DNA of 64,000 bases from CBDDKW01 sp965230425 (GTDB lineage Bacteria; Pseudomonadota; Gammaproteobacteria; UBA1113), in NCBI GenBank assembly GCA_965230425.1, contig CBDDKW010000003.1:124001-188000 (forward strand), given 5' to 3'. Position numbers and translations under genes: made by a program. A model generated the notes under the pieces. It was not told where the DNA came from. It ran no database searches and saw only the letters and a list, made by a program, of their open reading frames with translations. This document shows, piece after piece, positions 33,995 through 42,759 of the stretch. Each line of letters opens with the position of its first letter. Position 1 is the stretch's first letter.

Positions 33995-35455
33995 TCATGG
34001 TGCAGCACAATTCCCACCAATATCTACCTTCCAAGAAGTTGCCTTTCCCAAGCCTTGTTTTGAAATAAGATCTTTATCTTTCATAATCTTCAAATCAGCA
34101 TATAAAGTCCGATCAGATACTTTTACCTTCAGCTTTTCCATAATTTGTTTATTTTTTAACATACCGTCTCTCAGCAAAATAACTAAAATTTCAGACTGTC
34201 TTGGGGATAATTCATATTCTTCTATAAATTGCTCAACATCTACTTCCTCATGACCATGCTTTTTAAGCAACTCATTGATAGACTGAGATTTGTGTAATCT
34301 CACAACGAAAAAGCCACTTTGCTCAAAAAACTCAGGTGCCTGTGTTTCTGCCTCAGTGCAGAGCCGAATAATTTCTTGGATCCCAGTACCATATTTTTCG
34401 ATAAATCCTGTACGATATAAAACATCAGCAATATAAGGATTTCTCAATACAGAACTATGCTCATTTAAAAGATCAGCTTGATTCATACCTTCAGGAAGGC
34501 GGCCAAAGCTTGCTATCTCGAGATAATCTGGAAATATGCTAATGCTTACAGAACCACTTTTATTAGCATAATCACGATGACACAAAGCATTAATAGTGGC
34601 CTCTCTTACAGCGATAGGTGGATAATCTGGTACATCAACTCGTTGTAGGCTTGATTCAGTAAAATAACTACCTACTCTTGTATGATGATTAATAAAAATC
34701 TCAGCCGCTTCTAATAAGTCAAATAGATTGCCACGAAATATTTTTGAATCAATGAAACTTCGTTTTGTATTATCACGGAATGCGGCTAGTTTAAGCTCAC
34801 ATTGGATAAAAACAGGCATAATATTTTTTGCAAACAGCACAATTGCTGCGTTAGTCAAATGACCATTTTTACTTAAGCCTAATCGCTGCAGTGCTTCATC
34901 GACGTTATCAGTAATTGCCGTTGCAGGAATACGGTTTTTATTGATACCACGCTTTAAGATCTCTAAGATTCTTGCAGTATCCAGATTATCTAAATCACAT
35001 TCACTATTAAGAGTTTCATCCCAAGTAAATGATCGGTTCTGTTTATTCAATAAAACTTTCTTAACATGTGGTTGCGTCATTCGTCTTACAGAGGATTGTT
35101 CTCTATAATAATAACGACCATCAAAGGCATAAGGTTTATCATTTTCACTGGGTGATACCTGCAAAGCAATAATTTTTTTATCCGAATTAGGCACGGCAAT
35201 ATAATCTATTGCTACATTATGATAAGGTTCAAACTTCGATAATAAATTAGCTATTTCTTTTTTCGTAGAGTCAGAAACATCTATTCCGACGATATCACCA
35301 TTGTCCTTTACGCCGATTAGTACTTTACCGCCATTATTATTTAAAAAACCACAGAGTGTTTTCATAACACTGGCTAAAGATGACGCCGATTTTTTAAATT
35401 CAAGCTGGCTAGACTCACCAGCCACAATTTCTTTTTCAATATCCTGTAATGCCAT
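33995..35455 (-). CDS. AlbA_2 (Schlafen-like) DNA-binding domain protein
   Basis: A 486-residue protein of the COG2865 type. The AlbA_2 domain is at about 10-135 (ESSQLEFKKSAS, then FLNNNGGKVLIGVKDNGDIVG). An HATPase-like C-terminal segment at about 260-360 has REATINALCHRDYANKSGSV and EKYGTGIQEI, and a winged helix-turn-helix lies near 415-480. Members are annotated as transcriptional regulators or putative helicases, but their real role is mostly unknown; some act in defence or in mobile elements. It sits between guaA and the tandem repeat, with no partner gene, which suggests acquisition. Expression could couple with guaBA, all being on the minus strand. Confidence 0.85.
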   Translation of the reverse strand: MALQDIEKEIVAGESSQLEFKKSASSLASVMKTLCGFLNNNGGKVLIGVKDNGDIVGIDVSDSTKKEIANLLSKFEPYHNVAIDYIAVPNSDKKIIALQVSPSENDKPYAFDGRYYYREQSSVRRMTQPHVKKVLLNKQNRSFTWDETLNSECDLDNLDTARILEILKRGINKNRIPATAITDNVDEALQRLGLSKNGHLTNAAIVLFAKNIMPVFIQCELKLAAFRDNTKRSFIDSKIFRGNLFDLLEAAEIFINHHTRVGSYFTESSLQRVDVPDYPPIAVREATINALCHRDYANKSGSVSISIFPDYLEIASFGRLPEGMNQADLLNEHSSVLRNPYIADVLYRTGFIEKYGTGIQEIIRLCTEAETQAPEFFEQSGFFVVRLHKSQSINELLKKHGHEEVDVEQFIEEYELSPRQSEILVILLRDGMLKNKQIMEKLKVKVSDRTLYADLKIMKDKDLISKQGLGKATSWKVDIGGNCAAP

Positions 35456-35608
35456 GATTATTCAACATCCTATTCCACATTTTGACAATACACAGCTCAA
35501 GCTATTTATCAATCTACTTGGCAGTTACCTTCCAATAGGAACCACTTACCAAACCAATGAAACAATAATTTTACATGAATTGAAAAATAAAACAATAATT
35601 CTCTTCTC

Positions 35609-37186
35609 TCACTCCCACTCAATCGTTGCGGGTGGTTTACCCGAAATATCATAGGTTACGCGAGAAATGCCAGGGACTTCATTAATGATACGATTAGCGA
35701 CTTTACCCAGTAAATCATAGGGTAAATGCGCCCAATGGGCTGTCATAAAATCAATAGTTTCTACTGCACGTAAGGCAATCACATAATCATATTTACGCGC
35801 ATCACCCATAACCCCGACGGATTTCACCGGTAGGAATACCGCAAAGGCTTGACTCACTTTATGATATAAATCTGCAGCATGTAATTCTTCAATAAAAATC
35901 GCATCCGCACGACGTAATAAATCCGCATATTCCTTTTTAACTTCACCGAGGATACGTACGCCTAAACCAGGGCCAGGGAATGGATGACGGTATACCATGT
36001 TATAAGGCAAACCTAGTTCTAAACCTAACTTACGCACTTCGTCTTTAAATAACTCGCGTAAAGGTTCAATGAGTTTAAAAGGTAAGTCCTCAGGTAAGCC
36101 GCCCACATTATGATGCGATTTAATCACATGAGCTTTACCCGATTTACTGCCGGCTGATTCAATCACATCAGGGTAAATGGTACCTTGAGCTAACCATTTC
36201 GCACCTGAAAGTTTCTCAGCTTCACGCGCAAAAATATCAATAAATTTCGCGCCGATAATTTTACGCTTAGCTTCAGGGTCATTCTCACCAGCCAACGCTG
36301 TTAAAAACTCTTGCTCAGCATTCACATGGACTATTTTGATCCCCATATGATCCCCAAACATTTGTAGCACTTGATCCGCTTCATTTAAACGTAATAGCCC
36401 AGTATCCACAAACACACAGGTCAGTTGCTTACCGATAGCTTTATGTAATAAGGCAGCCACCACCGAGGAATCTACCCCGCCAGATAGACCTAAAATAACG
36501 TCATCACTGCCCACTTCAGCTTGCACTTGTTGAATACTATCTTCGATAATATTGCTGGATGTCCATAAGGCTTCACAGCCACAAATATCTTGCACGAAGC
36601 GCTCTAAGATGCGTTTGCCTTGTATTGTATGGGTGACTTCAGGATGAAATTGTAAGCCATAGATTTTCTTTTCATCATCGGCAAAACCCGCAATGGGTGC
36701 ATTATTAGTTTTAGCAATAACATTAAAACCCACAGGTGCTTGTACCACATGATCGCCATGACTCATCCATACATTCAATAAGGCATTACCCTTGGCATCC
36801 ACATCATCTTCAATATCATGCAGTAAGGCACTGTGACCATGAATTTCTAATTGTGCATGACCAAATTCACGTTCACTGGCAGAGGCAACCGCACCACCTA
36901 ATTGCTGAGCAATAGCTTGCATACCATAGCAAATACCTAAAATTGGACAACCGAATTTGAATACAATGTCTGGGATCCGCGGAGTAAAATCATCGGTCAC
37001 TGTCTCTGGCCCACCCGATAAAATAATACCATTGGGTGCAAAGGACTCAATAACCTTGGTATCCACATCATAGGGATACAGCTCACAATACACACCAATT
37101 TCTCTCACTCGACGAGCGATTAATTGCGTATATTGCGAACCAAAATCTAAAATTAAAATTCGTTGCGAATGGATATTAGCAGTCAT
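35609..37186 (-). CDS. guaA: GMP synthase (glutamine-hydrolysing)
   Basis: 525 residues, as in E. coli. The glutaminase domain has Cys86 in GICYGMQAI and the HPEVTHT motif. The ATP pyrophosphatase domain has GLSGGVDSSVVAALLHKA, and the C-terminal dimerisation domain has RHPFPGPGLGVRILGE. It converts XMP to GMP. The ATG lies 9 nt after the guaB stop, the usual guaBA operon order. Confidence 0.98.
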   Translation of the reverse strand: MTANIHSQRILILDFGSQYTQLIARRVREIGVYCELYPYDVDTKVIESFAPNGIILSGGPETVTDDFTPRIPDIVFKFGCPILGICYGMQAIAQQLGGAVASASEREFGHAQLEIHGHSALLHDIEDDVDAKGNALLNVWMSHGDHVVQAPVGFNVIAKTNNAPIAGFADDEKKIYGLQFHPEVTHTIQGKRILERFVQDICGCEALWTSSNIIEDSIQQVQAEVGSDDVILGLSGGVDSSVVAALLHKAIGKQLTCVFVDTGLLRLNEADQVLQMFGDHMGIKIVHVNAEQEFLTALAGENDPEAKRKIIGAKFIDIFAREAEKLSGAKWLAQGTIYPDVIESAGSKSGKAHVIKSHHNVGGLPEDLPFKLIEPLRELFKDEVRKLGLELGLPYNMVYRHPFPGPGLGVRILGEVKKEYADLLRRADAIFIEELHAADLYHKVSQAFAVFLPVKSVGVMGDARKYDYVIALRAVETIDFMTAHWAHLPYDLLGKVANRIINEVPGISRVTYDISGKPPATIEWE

Positions 37187-37195
37187 TAATTAGTA

Positions 37196-38665
37196 TTACT
37201 CCATAGGATAATTAGGGGCTTCTTTAGTAATCGTTACATCATGTACATGACTTTCGCGTGTACCCGCACTGGTGACTTTCACAAACTCAGCTTTAGTCAT
37301 CATATCTTTGATGGTTGCACTACCGGTATAACCCATGCCAGAACGTAAACCGCCAAGCAATTGATGAATAATCGGATACACACTACCCTTATAGGGCACA
37401 CGACCTTCAATACCTTCAGGAACAAGTTTTTCAACTTCTTGAGCACTCTCTTGGAAGTAACGATCGCTAGAACCATGAGGTTGTGCCATGGCACCTAAGG
37501 ATCCCATGCCACGATAAGATTTATAGGTACGGCCTTTATATAATTCCACTTCGCCTGGCGCTTCTTCCGTACCGGCAAATAAACTACCCAACATCACCAC
37601 CGATGCGCCAGCAGCGATAGCTTTACAGATATCACCTGAATAACGAATACCACCATCAGCAATCACAGGAACACCCTTATCAGCTAAGGCTTCTGCTACA
37701 TTAGCAATAGCACTAATTTGCGGTACACCCACACCACTGACAATACGCGTCGTACAAATAGACCCAGGGCCTATACCTACTTTAACCCCATCAGCACCCG
37801 CTTCTACTAAGGCGAGTGCCGCAGACGCTGTGGCAACATTACCACCGATCACTTGCACTTGTGGATACTGTTGTTTAATCCATTGCACTTGAGTTAATAC
37901 CCCCTGTGAATGCCCATGTGCGGTATCAACCACGATCACATCGACTCCGGCATCTACTAAAGCATGTACACGTGCTTGGCTATTTTGACTAGTACCTACA
38001 GCAGCACCGACACGTAATCGTGCTAACTCATCTTTACAGGCATTAGGTTTATCTTTGGCTTTTTGAATATCTTTTACTGTAATTAAACCGCGTAATTGAA
38101 AGTCATCATTCACTACTAAGATTTTTTCGATACGATGTTTATGCAGTAATTGTAAAACATCCTCTTTAGCCGCACCCTCTCGCACAGTGACTAATTGATC
38201 CTTTGGCGTCATCACATTCATCACTGGCTGATCCAGATTTGTTTCAAAACGCACATCTCGTCCAGTGACAATCCCCTGCAATTGCTCATTCACCACAACA
38301 GGGACCCCAGAAATGCCATGAGCCTTGGTTAAATGCAGAATATCCCGCACACTCGTGTCTGGTTTAACCGTAATTGGATCCTTCACCACACCACTTTCAA
38401 ATTTCTTCACCATACGTACTTGCTGTGCTTGTTCCTCAACGGGCATATTCTTATGAATAATACCGATCCCACCTTCTTGGGCTAAGGCAATGGCTAAGCG
38501 TGCCTCGGTCACTGTATCCATAGCTGAGGCAAGTAAAGGAATATTCAAGGTAATCTCGCGGGTAAGTTGGGTGGCTAATTCCACATCACGTGGCAAAACG
38601 CTGGAATAAGCGGGCACCAGTAATACATCGTCAAATGTCAGAGCTTCTTGGATAATACGCAGCAT
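37196..38665 (-). CDS. guaB: IMP dehydrogenase
   Basis: 489 residues. It starts MLRIIQEALTFDDVLLVPAYS. A CBS pair is inserted at about 95-205 (PITVKPDTSVRDIL, ITVKDIQKAK). The active-site loop is GIGPGSICTTRIVSG, followed by ADGGIRYSGDI and the flap region SYRGMGSLGAM. It oxidises IMP to XMP with NAD+, the first step to guanine nucleotides. AGGAGGG sits 7 nt before the ATG, one of the strongest ribosome-binding sites in the window. Confidence 0.98.
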   Translation of the reverse strand: MLRIIQEALTFDDVLLVPAYSSVLPRDVELATQLTREITLNIPLLASAMDTVTEARLAIALAQEGGIGIIHKNMPVEEQAQQVRMVKKFESGVVKDPITVKPDTSVRDILHLTKAHGISGVPVVVNEQLQGIVTGRDVRFETNLDQPVMNVMTPKDQLVTVREGAAKEDVLQLLHKHRIEKILVVNDDFQLRGLITVKDIQKAKDKPNACKDELARLRVGAAVGTSQNSQARVHALVDAGVDVIVVDTAHGHSQGVLTQVQWIKQQYPQVQVIGGNVATASAALALVEAGADGVKVGIGPGSICTTRIVSGVGVPQISAIANVAEALADKGVPVIADGGIRYSGDICKAIAAGASVVMLGSLFAGTEEAPGEVELYKGRTYKSYRGMGSLGAMAQPHGSSDRYFQESAQEVEKLVPEGIEGRVPYKGSVYPIIHQLLGGLRSGMGYTGSATIKDMMTKAEFVKVTSAGTRESHVHDVTITKEAPNYPME

Positions 38666-38883
38666 GAGTCAACCCTCCTGAAATGTAATCATCATACTGA
38701 GGTAAGCAGATGATAAATTAACCGGCCATTATACAGTTTTATCAGTTAATAGCAAAAATAAATCGTTTAACTATTGTACAGGAAATATCTATTCCAAATG
38801 TGCTATTTTCGCCATTGACCTCATGAAACAAGCATGACTACAATACAACTCTCATGCTACCAGCGAAAGATAAGGAACCCCTG

Positions 38884-39750
38884 ATGCGATACATGCCACG
38901 CTTATTCACTTTTTGTCTACTACTGTTCACTTTACACACTGGCTTGGCATACACCCCACTTCCACATCGCTCCCAAGTCCCTGGTGGCATCGCAGTTATA
39001 CCTTTAAAAGAACAAACAAGCGTCGCCCCCATTGTCTACTTTGACAACAAACGCGTCATGGTGCTGAAAAACAATAGCAGCAAACACCCCTGGGTAGCGG
39101 TCGTGGGTATCCCACTCACTGCTAAACTTGGCCGTCATCCCATCCGAGTGGCCAGTCAAGGTAAAGAAATCCAAGGTTATTTTACTGTCCACGATAAAGA
39201 ATATCTGCAGGAAAAATTATCTGTAAAAAATAAGCGCAAAGTCATGCCTAATGCAGCCGATAAAGCCAGGATTAAAGAAGAAAAAGCTAAAATCAAAACC
39301 TATATGCATACATGGAGTGATATTAGTCCTTCAACCATGCGTTTAGAAAAGCCCGTCTCTGGCCGTTTCTCTAGCCCCTTTGGCGTGCGCCGTACTTTCA
39401 ATAATCATCTAAAATCTCGCCACACCGGCCTTGATATTGCTGCTGGCACAGGCACACCCATTAAAGCCCCCCTCGCCGGTAAAGTCATTGGCGAAGGTGA
39501 CTTTTTCTATACAGGCAACACCGTCTTCATTGATCATGGCCAAGGCTTAGTAACATTTTACTGCCATATGCAAAAAATCGATGTAAAACCCGGCGAAACA
39601 GTAAAAAAAGGTACCATTATCGGTACCGTTGGTGCCACTGGCCGTGTGACTGGCCCCCACTTACACTGGGGCGTGGTCTTGAATGGCACTAAAGTTGATC
39701 CTATGTTGTTGTTAGCCAGTTATAAAGCTCCAAAAAGGAAAACACAATGA
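38884..39750 (+). CDS. Secreted M23-family metallopeptidase
   Basis: 288 residues from the ATG at 38884, chosen because AAGGA lies 8 nt upstream and it begins a clean signal peptide (MRYMPRLFTFCLLLFTLHTG). A linker domain is followed by a lysostaphin-type M23 domain with the zinc ligands in SRHTGLDIAAGTGTPIKAP and GPHLHWGVVLNG. It probably cleaves peptidoglycan cross-links in the periplasm or regulates such enzymes. The catalytic residues look intact, unlike in NlpD/EnvC activators. Its stop overlaps the next gene by 4 nt, so the two are translationally coupled. Confidence 0.92.
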   Translation: MRYMPRLFTFCLLLFTLHTGLAYTPLPHRSQVPGGIAVIPLKEQTSVAPIVYFDNKRVMVLKNNSSKHPWVAVVGIPLTAKLGRHPIRVASQGKEIQGYFTVHDKEYLQEKLSVKNKRKVMPNAADKARIKEEKAKIKTYMHTWSDISPSTMRLEKPVSGRFSSPFGVRRTFNNHLKSRHTGLDIAAGTGTPIKAPLAGKVIGEGDFFYTGNTVFIDHGQGLVTFYCHMQKIDVKPGETVKKGTIIGTVGATGRVTGPHLHWGVVLNGTKVDPMLLLASYKAPKRKTQ

Positions 39751-40307
39751 GTTTAACTCCATCAAATATGCTACCACTCGGCACTGTGGCACCTGATTTC
39801 ACTTTATTAGACACGGTTACAGGTGAAGAAAAATCCTTACAACAATTAAAATCTCCCATTGCCACAGTGGTAATGTTTATCTGTAATCACTGCCCCTATG
39901 TTGTACATATTCGCGATAAATTAATTACGCTCGCTGCAGATTATCAACAACAAAATATTAGCTTCATCGCCATCAGCAGTAATGATGTGAATGATTACCC
40001 ACAGGATAGCCCAGCACACATGGCTAAATTGGCTACAGAACTTAATTTCAGTTTTCCCTATTTATATGATGAAAGCCAAGCAGTTGCAAAAGCTTATCAA
40101 GCGGCTTGTACACCAGATTTTTATATTTTTGATGCAGCATTACAATGCGTCTATCGCGGCCGTTTCGATGGCTCCAGCCCTGGCAAAAATACTGCCGTTA
40201 CAGGTGAAGATCTCAGTAACGCGCTGGACTGCACGCTAAATCAGCAGCCCATCACCGGCGAGCAAATTCCTAGTATGGGTTGTAACATCAAATGGCGAGA
40301 GGATTAA
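39747..40307 (+). CDS. Thioredoxin-fold protein (AhpC/TSA-Redoxin type)
   Basis: 186 residues. GTVAPDFTLLDTVTGEEKSL leads into a thioredoxin fold with an active site CNHCP (Cys46, Cys49). Later come YLYDESQAVAKAYQAACTPD with the cis-Pro region, and FDGSSPGKN. No signal peptide is evident, so it probably works in the cytoplasm as a thiol reductase or peroxidase. It overlaps the M23 gene by 4 nt and precedes a secreted protein gene by 3 nt. Confidence 0.88.
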   Translation: MSLTPSNMLPLGTVAPDFTLLDTVTGEEKSLQQLKSPIATVVMFICNHCPYVVHIRDKLITLAADYQQQNISFIAISSNDVNDYPQDSPAHMAKLATELNFSFPYLYDESQAVAKAYQAACTPDFYIFDAALQCVYRGRFDGSSPGKNTAVTGEDLSNALDCTLNQQPITGEQIPSMGCNIKWRED

Positions 40308-40310
40308 TTA

Positions 40311-41063
40311 ATGCACTTATTGAAAATGCCGTTACTGCGGTTGCTAATGACCTTATTAGGACTCTATTGCACTCTCAGTACATACCCGTGTATGGCCGCA
40401 CAACATCAACAAATGACTGGCGAAGATGTACCAATCCCCTTACTCTTTAAAAAACCTAAAAAACAGCCAGCAGAAACTGTCATAAAATCTGACGCCACTA
40501 ACAAGAGTGCAGCAAAAACCACAGCAACACAAACAAACAAAACAACGGATAAACCCAAACCTGAACTCACCGAGCACACTAAAAAATTTAATAAAATCTA
40601 TGGTCTCGACAAAGTTGCCCGTAGTAAGCTCAGCCCCAATAGCATCAAGAATTGCCATAAAGTTTTCATGCAAGTGAATAATATTATCGACCAGCCCACT
40701 CTGAATATGGTCAATAAACAATTAGGACCAGGCTATAAACTGTATAATAGCCCAACCTATGCCTGGGACCGCTCTGGTTATAACTTAAAGGCACTCTCTA
40801 TCAATCACCAATTAGTCAACATGCATGTGGGTGGTGACCCTCGCTCCGCTCGTTATAAACGGTTAGTCCGCACAGTAAAGGCCGGTAATGTCACCCTAAG
40901 TGAATTTAAAAAAGAAATCGGTGGTCCTGATAGCATGACCATGAACCACACCTACGCCTGGGCCTGTGGCGATCAAGGCAGTTTAGTGATTACCTTTGAT
41001 GACGGCCATGATCCGATCTACCAAGGTTTCAATGCAGGAACGCAAAATAATGCTAAACAATGA
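40311..41063 (+). CDS. Secreted protein with two SmpA/BLIP-like repeats, function unknown
   Basis: 250 residues. A signal peptide spans about 1-30, followed by a Lys/Thr/Ala-rich linker (50-90). Two similar units follow, at about 130-173 (TLNMVNKQLGPGYKLYNSP, then TYAW) and 195-237 (TLSEFKKEIGGPDSMTMNH, then TYAW). The pattern of helix, Gly-Pro turn, TYAW strand and a final strand pair resembles the SmpA/BLIP fold and suggests an internal duplication. That fold match is inference. It is third in a row after the M23 and thioredoxin-like genes, and it overlaps the xseA start. No function can be named. Confidence 0.75.
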   Translation: MHLLKMPLLRLLMTLLGLYCTLSTYPCMAAQHQQMTGEDVPIPLLFKKPKKQPAETVIKSDATNKSAAKTTATQTNKTTDKPKPELTEHTKKFNKIYGLDKVARSKLSPNSIKNCHKVFMQVNNIIDQPTLNMVNKQLGPGYKLYNSPTYAWDRSGYNLKALSINHQLVNMHVGGDPRSARYKRLVRTVKAGNVTLSEFKKEIGGPDSMTMNHTYAWACGDQGSLVITFDDGHDPIYQGFNAGTQNNAKQ

Positions 41064-42414
41064 TTATCTTGCTGATCATGAAACAGATGAAAAACAAATT
41101 TATACTGTCAGTAAACTTAACCGACAAGTCCGCCAATTATTAGAAGGCGAATATCAAAGCATTTGGTTAGAGGCAGAATTATCTACCCTAGCCATGCCCA
41201 GCTCGGGCCATTGGTACTTCACGCTCAAAGATGATAATGCACAAATTCGTTGCGCTATGTTTCGTGGTCGCAACCGCCAAGTTAAATTTCAACCTGAAGT
41301 GGGTAATCACGTCTTAGTTCGCGCAAATGTGAGTCTCTACGAAGGACGTGGCGATTTTCAGTTGATCATTGAGAGTATGGAAGAAACTGGCGATGGTGCC
41401 TTACAAAAAGCCTTCGAAGCCTTGAAAAAGAATCTCGCTAAAGAAGGCTTATTTGCCAGCGAACACAAGCAAGCCCTACCCGAGTTTATTAATAAAATAG
41501 GTATCATTACCTCAGCAACAGGCGCTGCCGTGCATGATATTATATCTACTTTAGAACGACGCTTCCCGGCTATGCACATCGTCATCTATCCATGCGCAGT
41601 ACAAGGTAAAGAGGCAGGACAACAAATCGCCCAGGCCATTAGCATTGCTAACCAACGCAATGAAGTAGATGCACTCATTGTTGGTCGTGGTGGTGGTTCC
41701 CTTGAAGATTTGTGGGCTTTCAATGAAGAAGTGGTTGCAAGAGCTATCTTTGCTAGTGAATTACCGATTATAAGTGCCGTCGGCCATGAAGTGGATATGA
41801 CGATTGCGGACTTTGTCGCCGATGTCCGCGCTCCCACACCTACCGCAGCCGCAGAATTATGCTCACCTAATCTGCATGAGTTGAATCAACAAATACAATA
41901 TTATTACGAACAATGCGTGAGCTTTATTAGCGATATCATAGAAAAATACAAAACCCACCTACACTGGCTGAAAAAAACCTTAAAGCGCCCCGATCAACGT
42001 TTACAAGAATACAGCCAACGTCTTGATATCGCTACAGCCAATCTACAGCACCACTGGTATCACTATTTAAATGAACGTAAAACCCAAACACTCGCATTAC
42101 GTCAACGCCTACAACAATGCACACCCATCACCCTGATCAAAGATTTGCAAACCGAACAGGCCTTACTCAAACAACAATTGATTAATACTATCAGTAAACA
42201 CTTAGAACATTATCAACACCAACTCGCCAAACTCAGCAGCAACTTAGATGCCATCAGTCCTTTAGCTACCTTAAAACGTGGTTATAGTATTCTCAGTACG
42301 GAAAAAAACACCGTCATCACGAGTATCACTGAAACTAAACCAGGCGATAGAATTTCCGCAAAACTGAGCGATGGAACCGCTCACTGTCGAATAGAAGAGA
42401 CTGTAGTAGAGTAA
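41053..42414 (+). CDS. xseA: Exodeoxyribonuclease VII large subunit
   Basis: 453 residues from the ATG at 41053, close to the E. coli length, with AGGA about 10 nt upstream; the frame extends to 40996. The N-terminal OB domain (IYTVSKLNRQVRQLLEGEY through DFQLIIESME) is followed by the catalytic domain with ITSATGAAVHDIISTLERR, GRGGGSLEDLWAFNEE and SAVGHEVDMTIADFVADVRAPTP (split here as SAVGHEVDMT and RAPTPTAAAE), then a long coiled coil and a C-terminal barrel (LKRGYSIL). With XseB it degrades single-stranded DNA. No xseB lies nearby. Confidence 0.96.
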   Translation, partial: LNNDYLADHETDEKQIYTVSKLNRQVRQLLEGEYQSIWLEAELSTLAMPSSGHWYFTLKDDNAQIRCAMFRGRNRQVKFQPEVGNHVLVRANVSLYEGRGDFQLIIESMEETGDGALQKAFEALKKNLAKEGLFASEHKQALPEFINKIGIITSATGAAVHDIISTLERRFPAMHIVIYPCAVQGKEAGQQIAQAISIANQRNEVDALIVGRGGGSLEDLWAFNEEVVARAIFASELPIISAVGHEVDMTIADFVADVRAPTPTAAAELCSPNLHELNQQIQYYYEQCVSFISDIIEKYKTHLHWLKKTLKRPDQRLQEYSQRLDIATANLQHHWYHYLNERKTQTLALRQRLQQCTPITLIKDLQTEQALLKQQLINTISKHLEHYQHQLAKLSSNLDAISPLATLKRGYSILSTEKNTVITSITETKPGDRISAKLSDGTAHCRIEETVVE

Positions 42415-42759
42415 CTATTTTATCACCTGACTTAGCTAATAATATTATCTATTGTATTGCGCGTGCCTACACTGACCTTCAATATTCAGTTCACTTTGCT
42501 ACGACGAGTAAAAGCGCTATCAAGCATGATAGCGCAAGCTACATGGATGTAGCCGAGTCGTAGCAAAGCGAACTGAATATTGAAGGTCACAATCACCAAA
42601 CAAGAACCATTTGACCTCACCACCCCACCCTGCTAGCATAGCACGGTAAAAATATAACCATATATTTATAACTATATATTTCTCTAGTCCCTTGCGTACT
42701 GGGCCAACAGTCAGCAAGGAGCCACTACAGAGATAAATATTTAATACAGAGAGCGCATT
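42415..42759. other. Intergenic region, xseA / first giant gene
   Basis: No gene is supported in these 345 bases. A long palindrome (42474-42588) takes up the middle. AT-rich DNA with tatatatt-like words at about 42655-42685 is a likely promoter area for the giant gene, with GAGAG shortly before its ATG. Confidence 0.5.
42474..42588. repeat. Composite palindrome, core family 1 (copy B)
   Basis: Outer arms of 32 bp lie at 42474-42505 and 42557-42588 and pair with one mismatch (they begin gaccttcaatattcag). The 51-bp core at 42506-42556 matches the copies at 13.0 and 23.3 kb: gagtaaaagcgctatca, a 4-nt loop, tgatagcgc, then the small hairpin gctacat-gg-atgtagc. The arms share nothing with those of the other copies. 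Confidence 0.88.
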
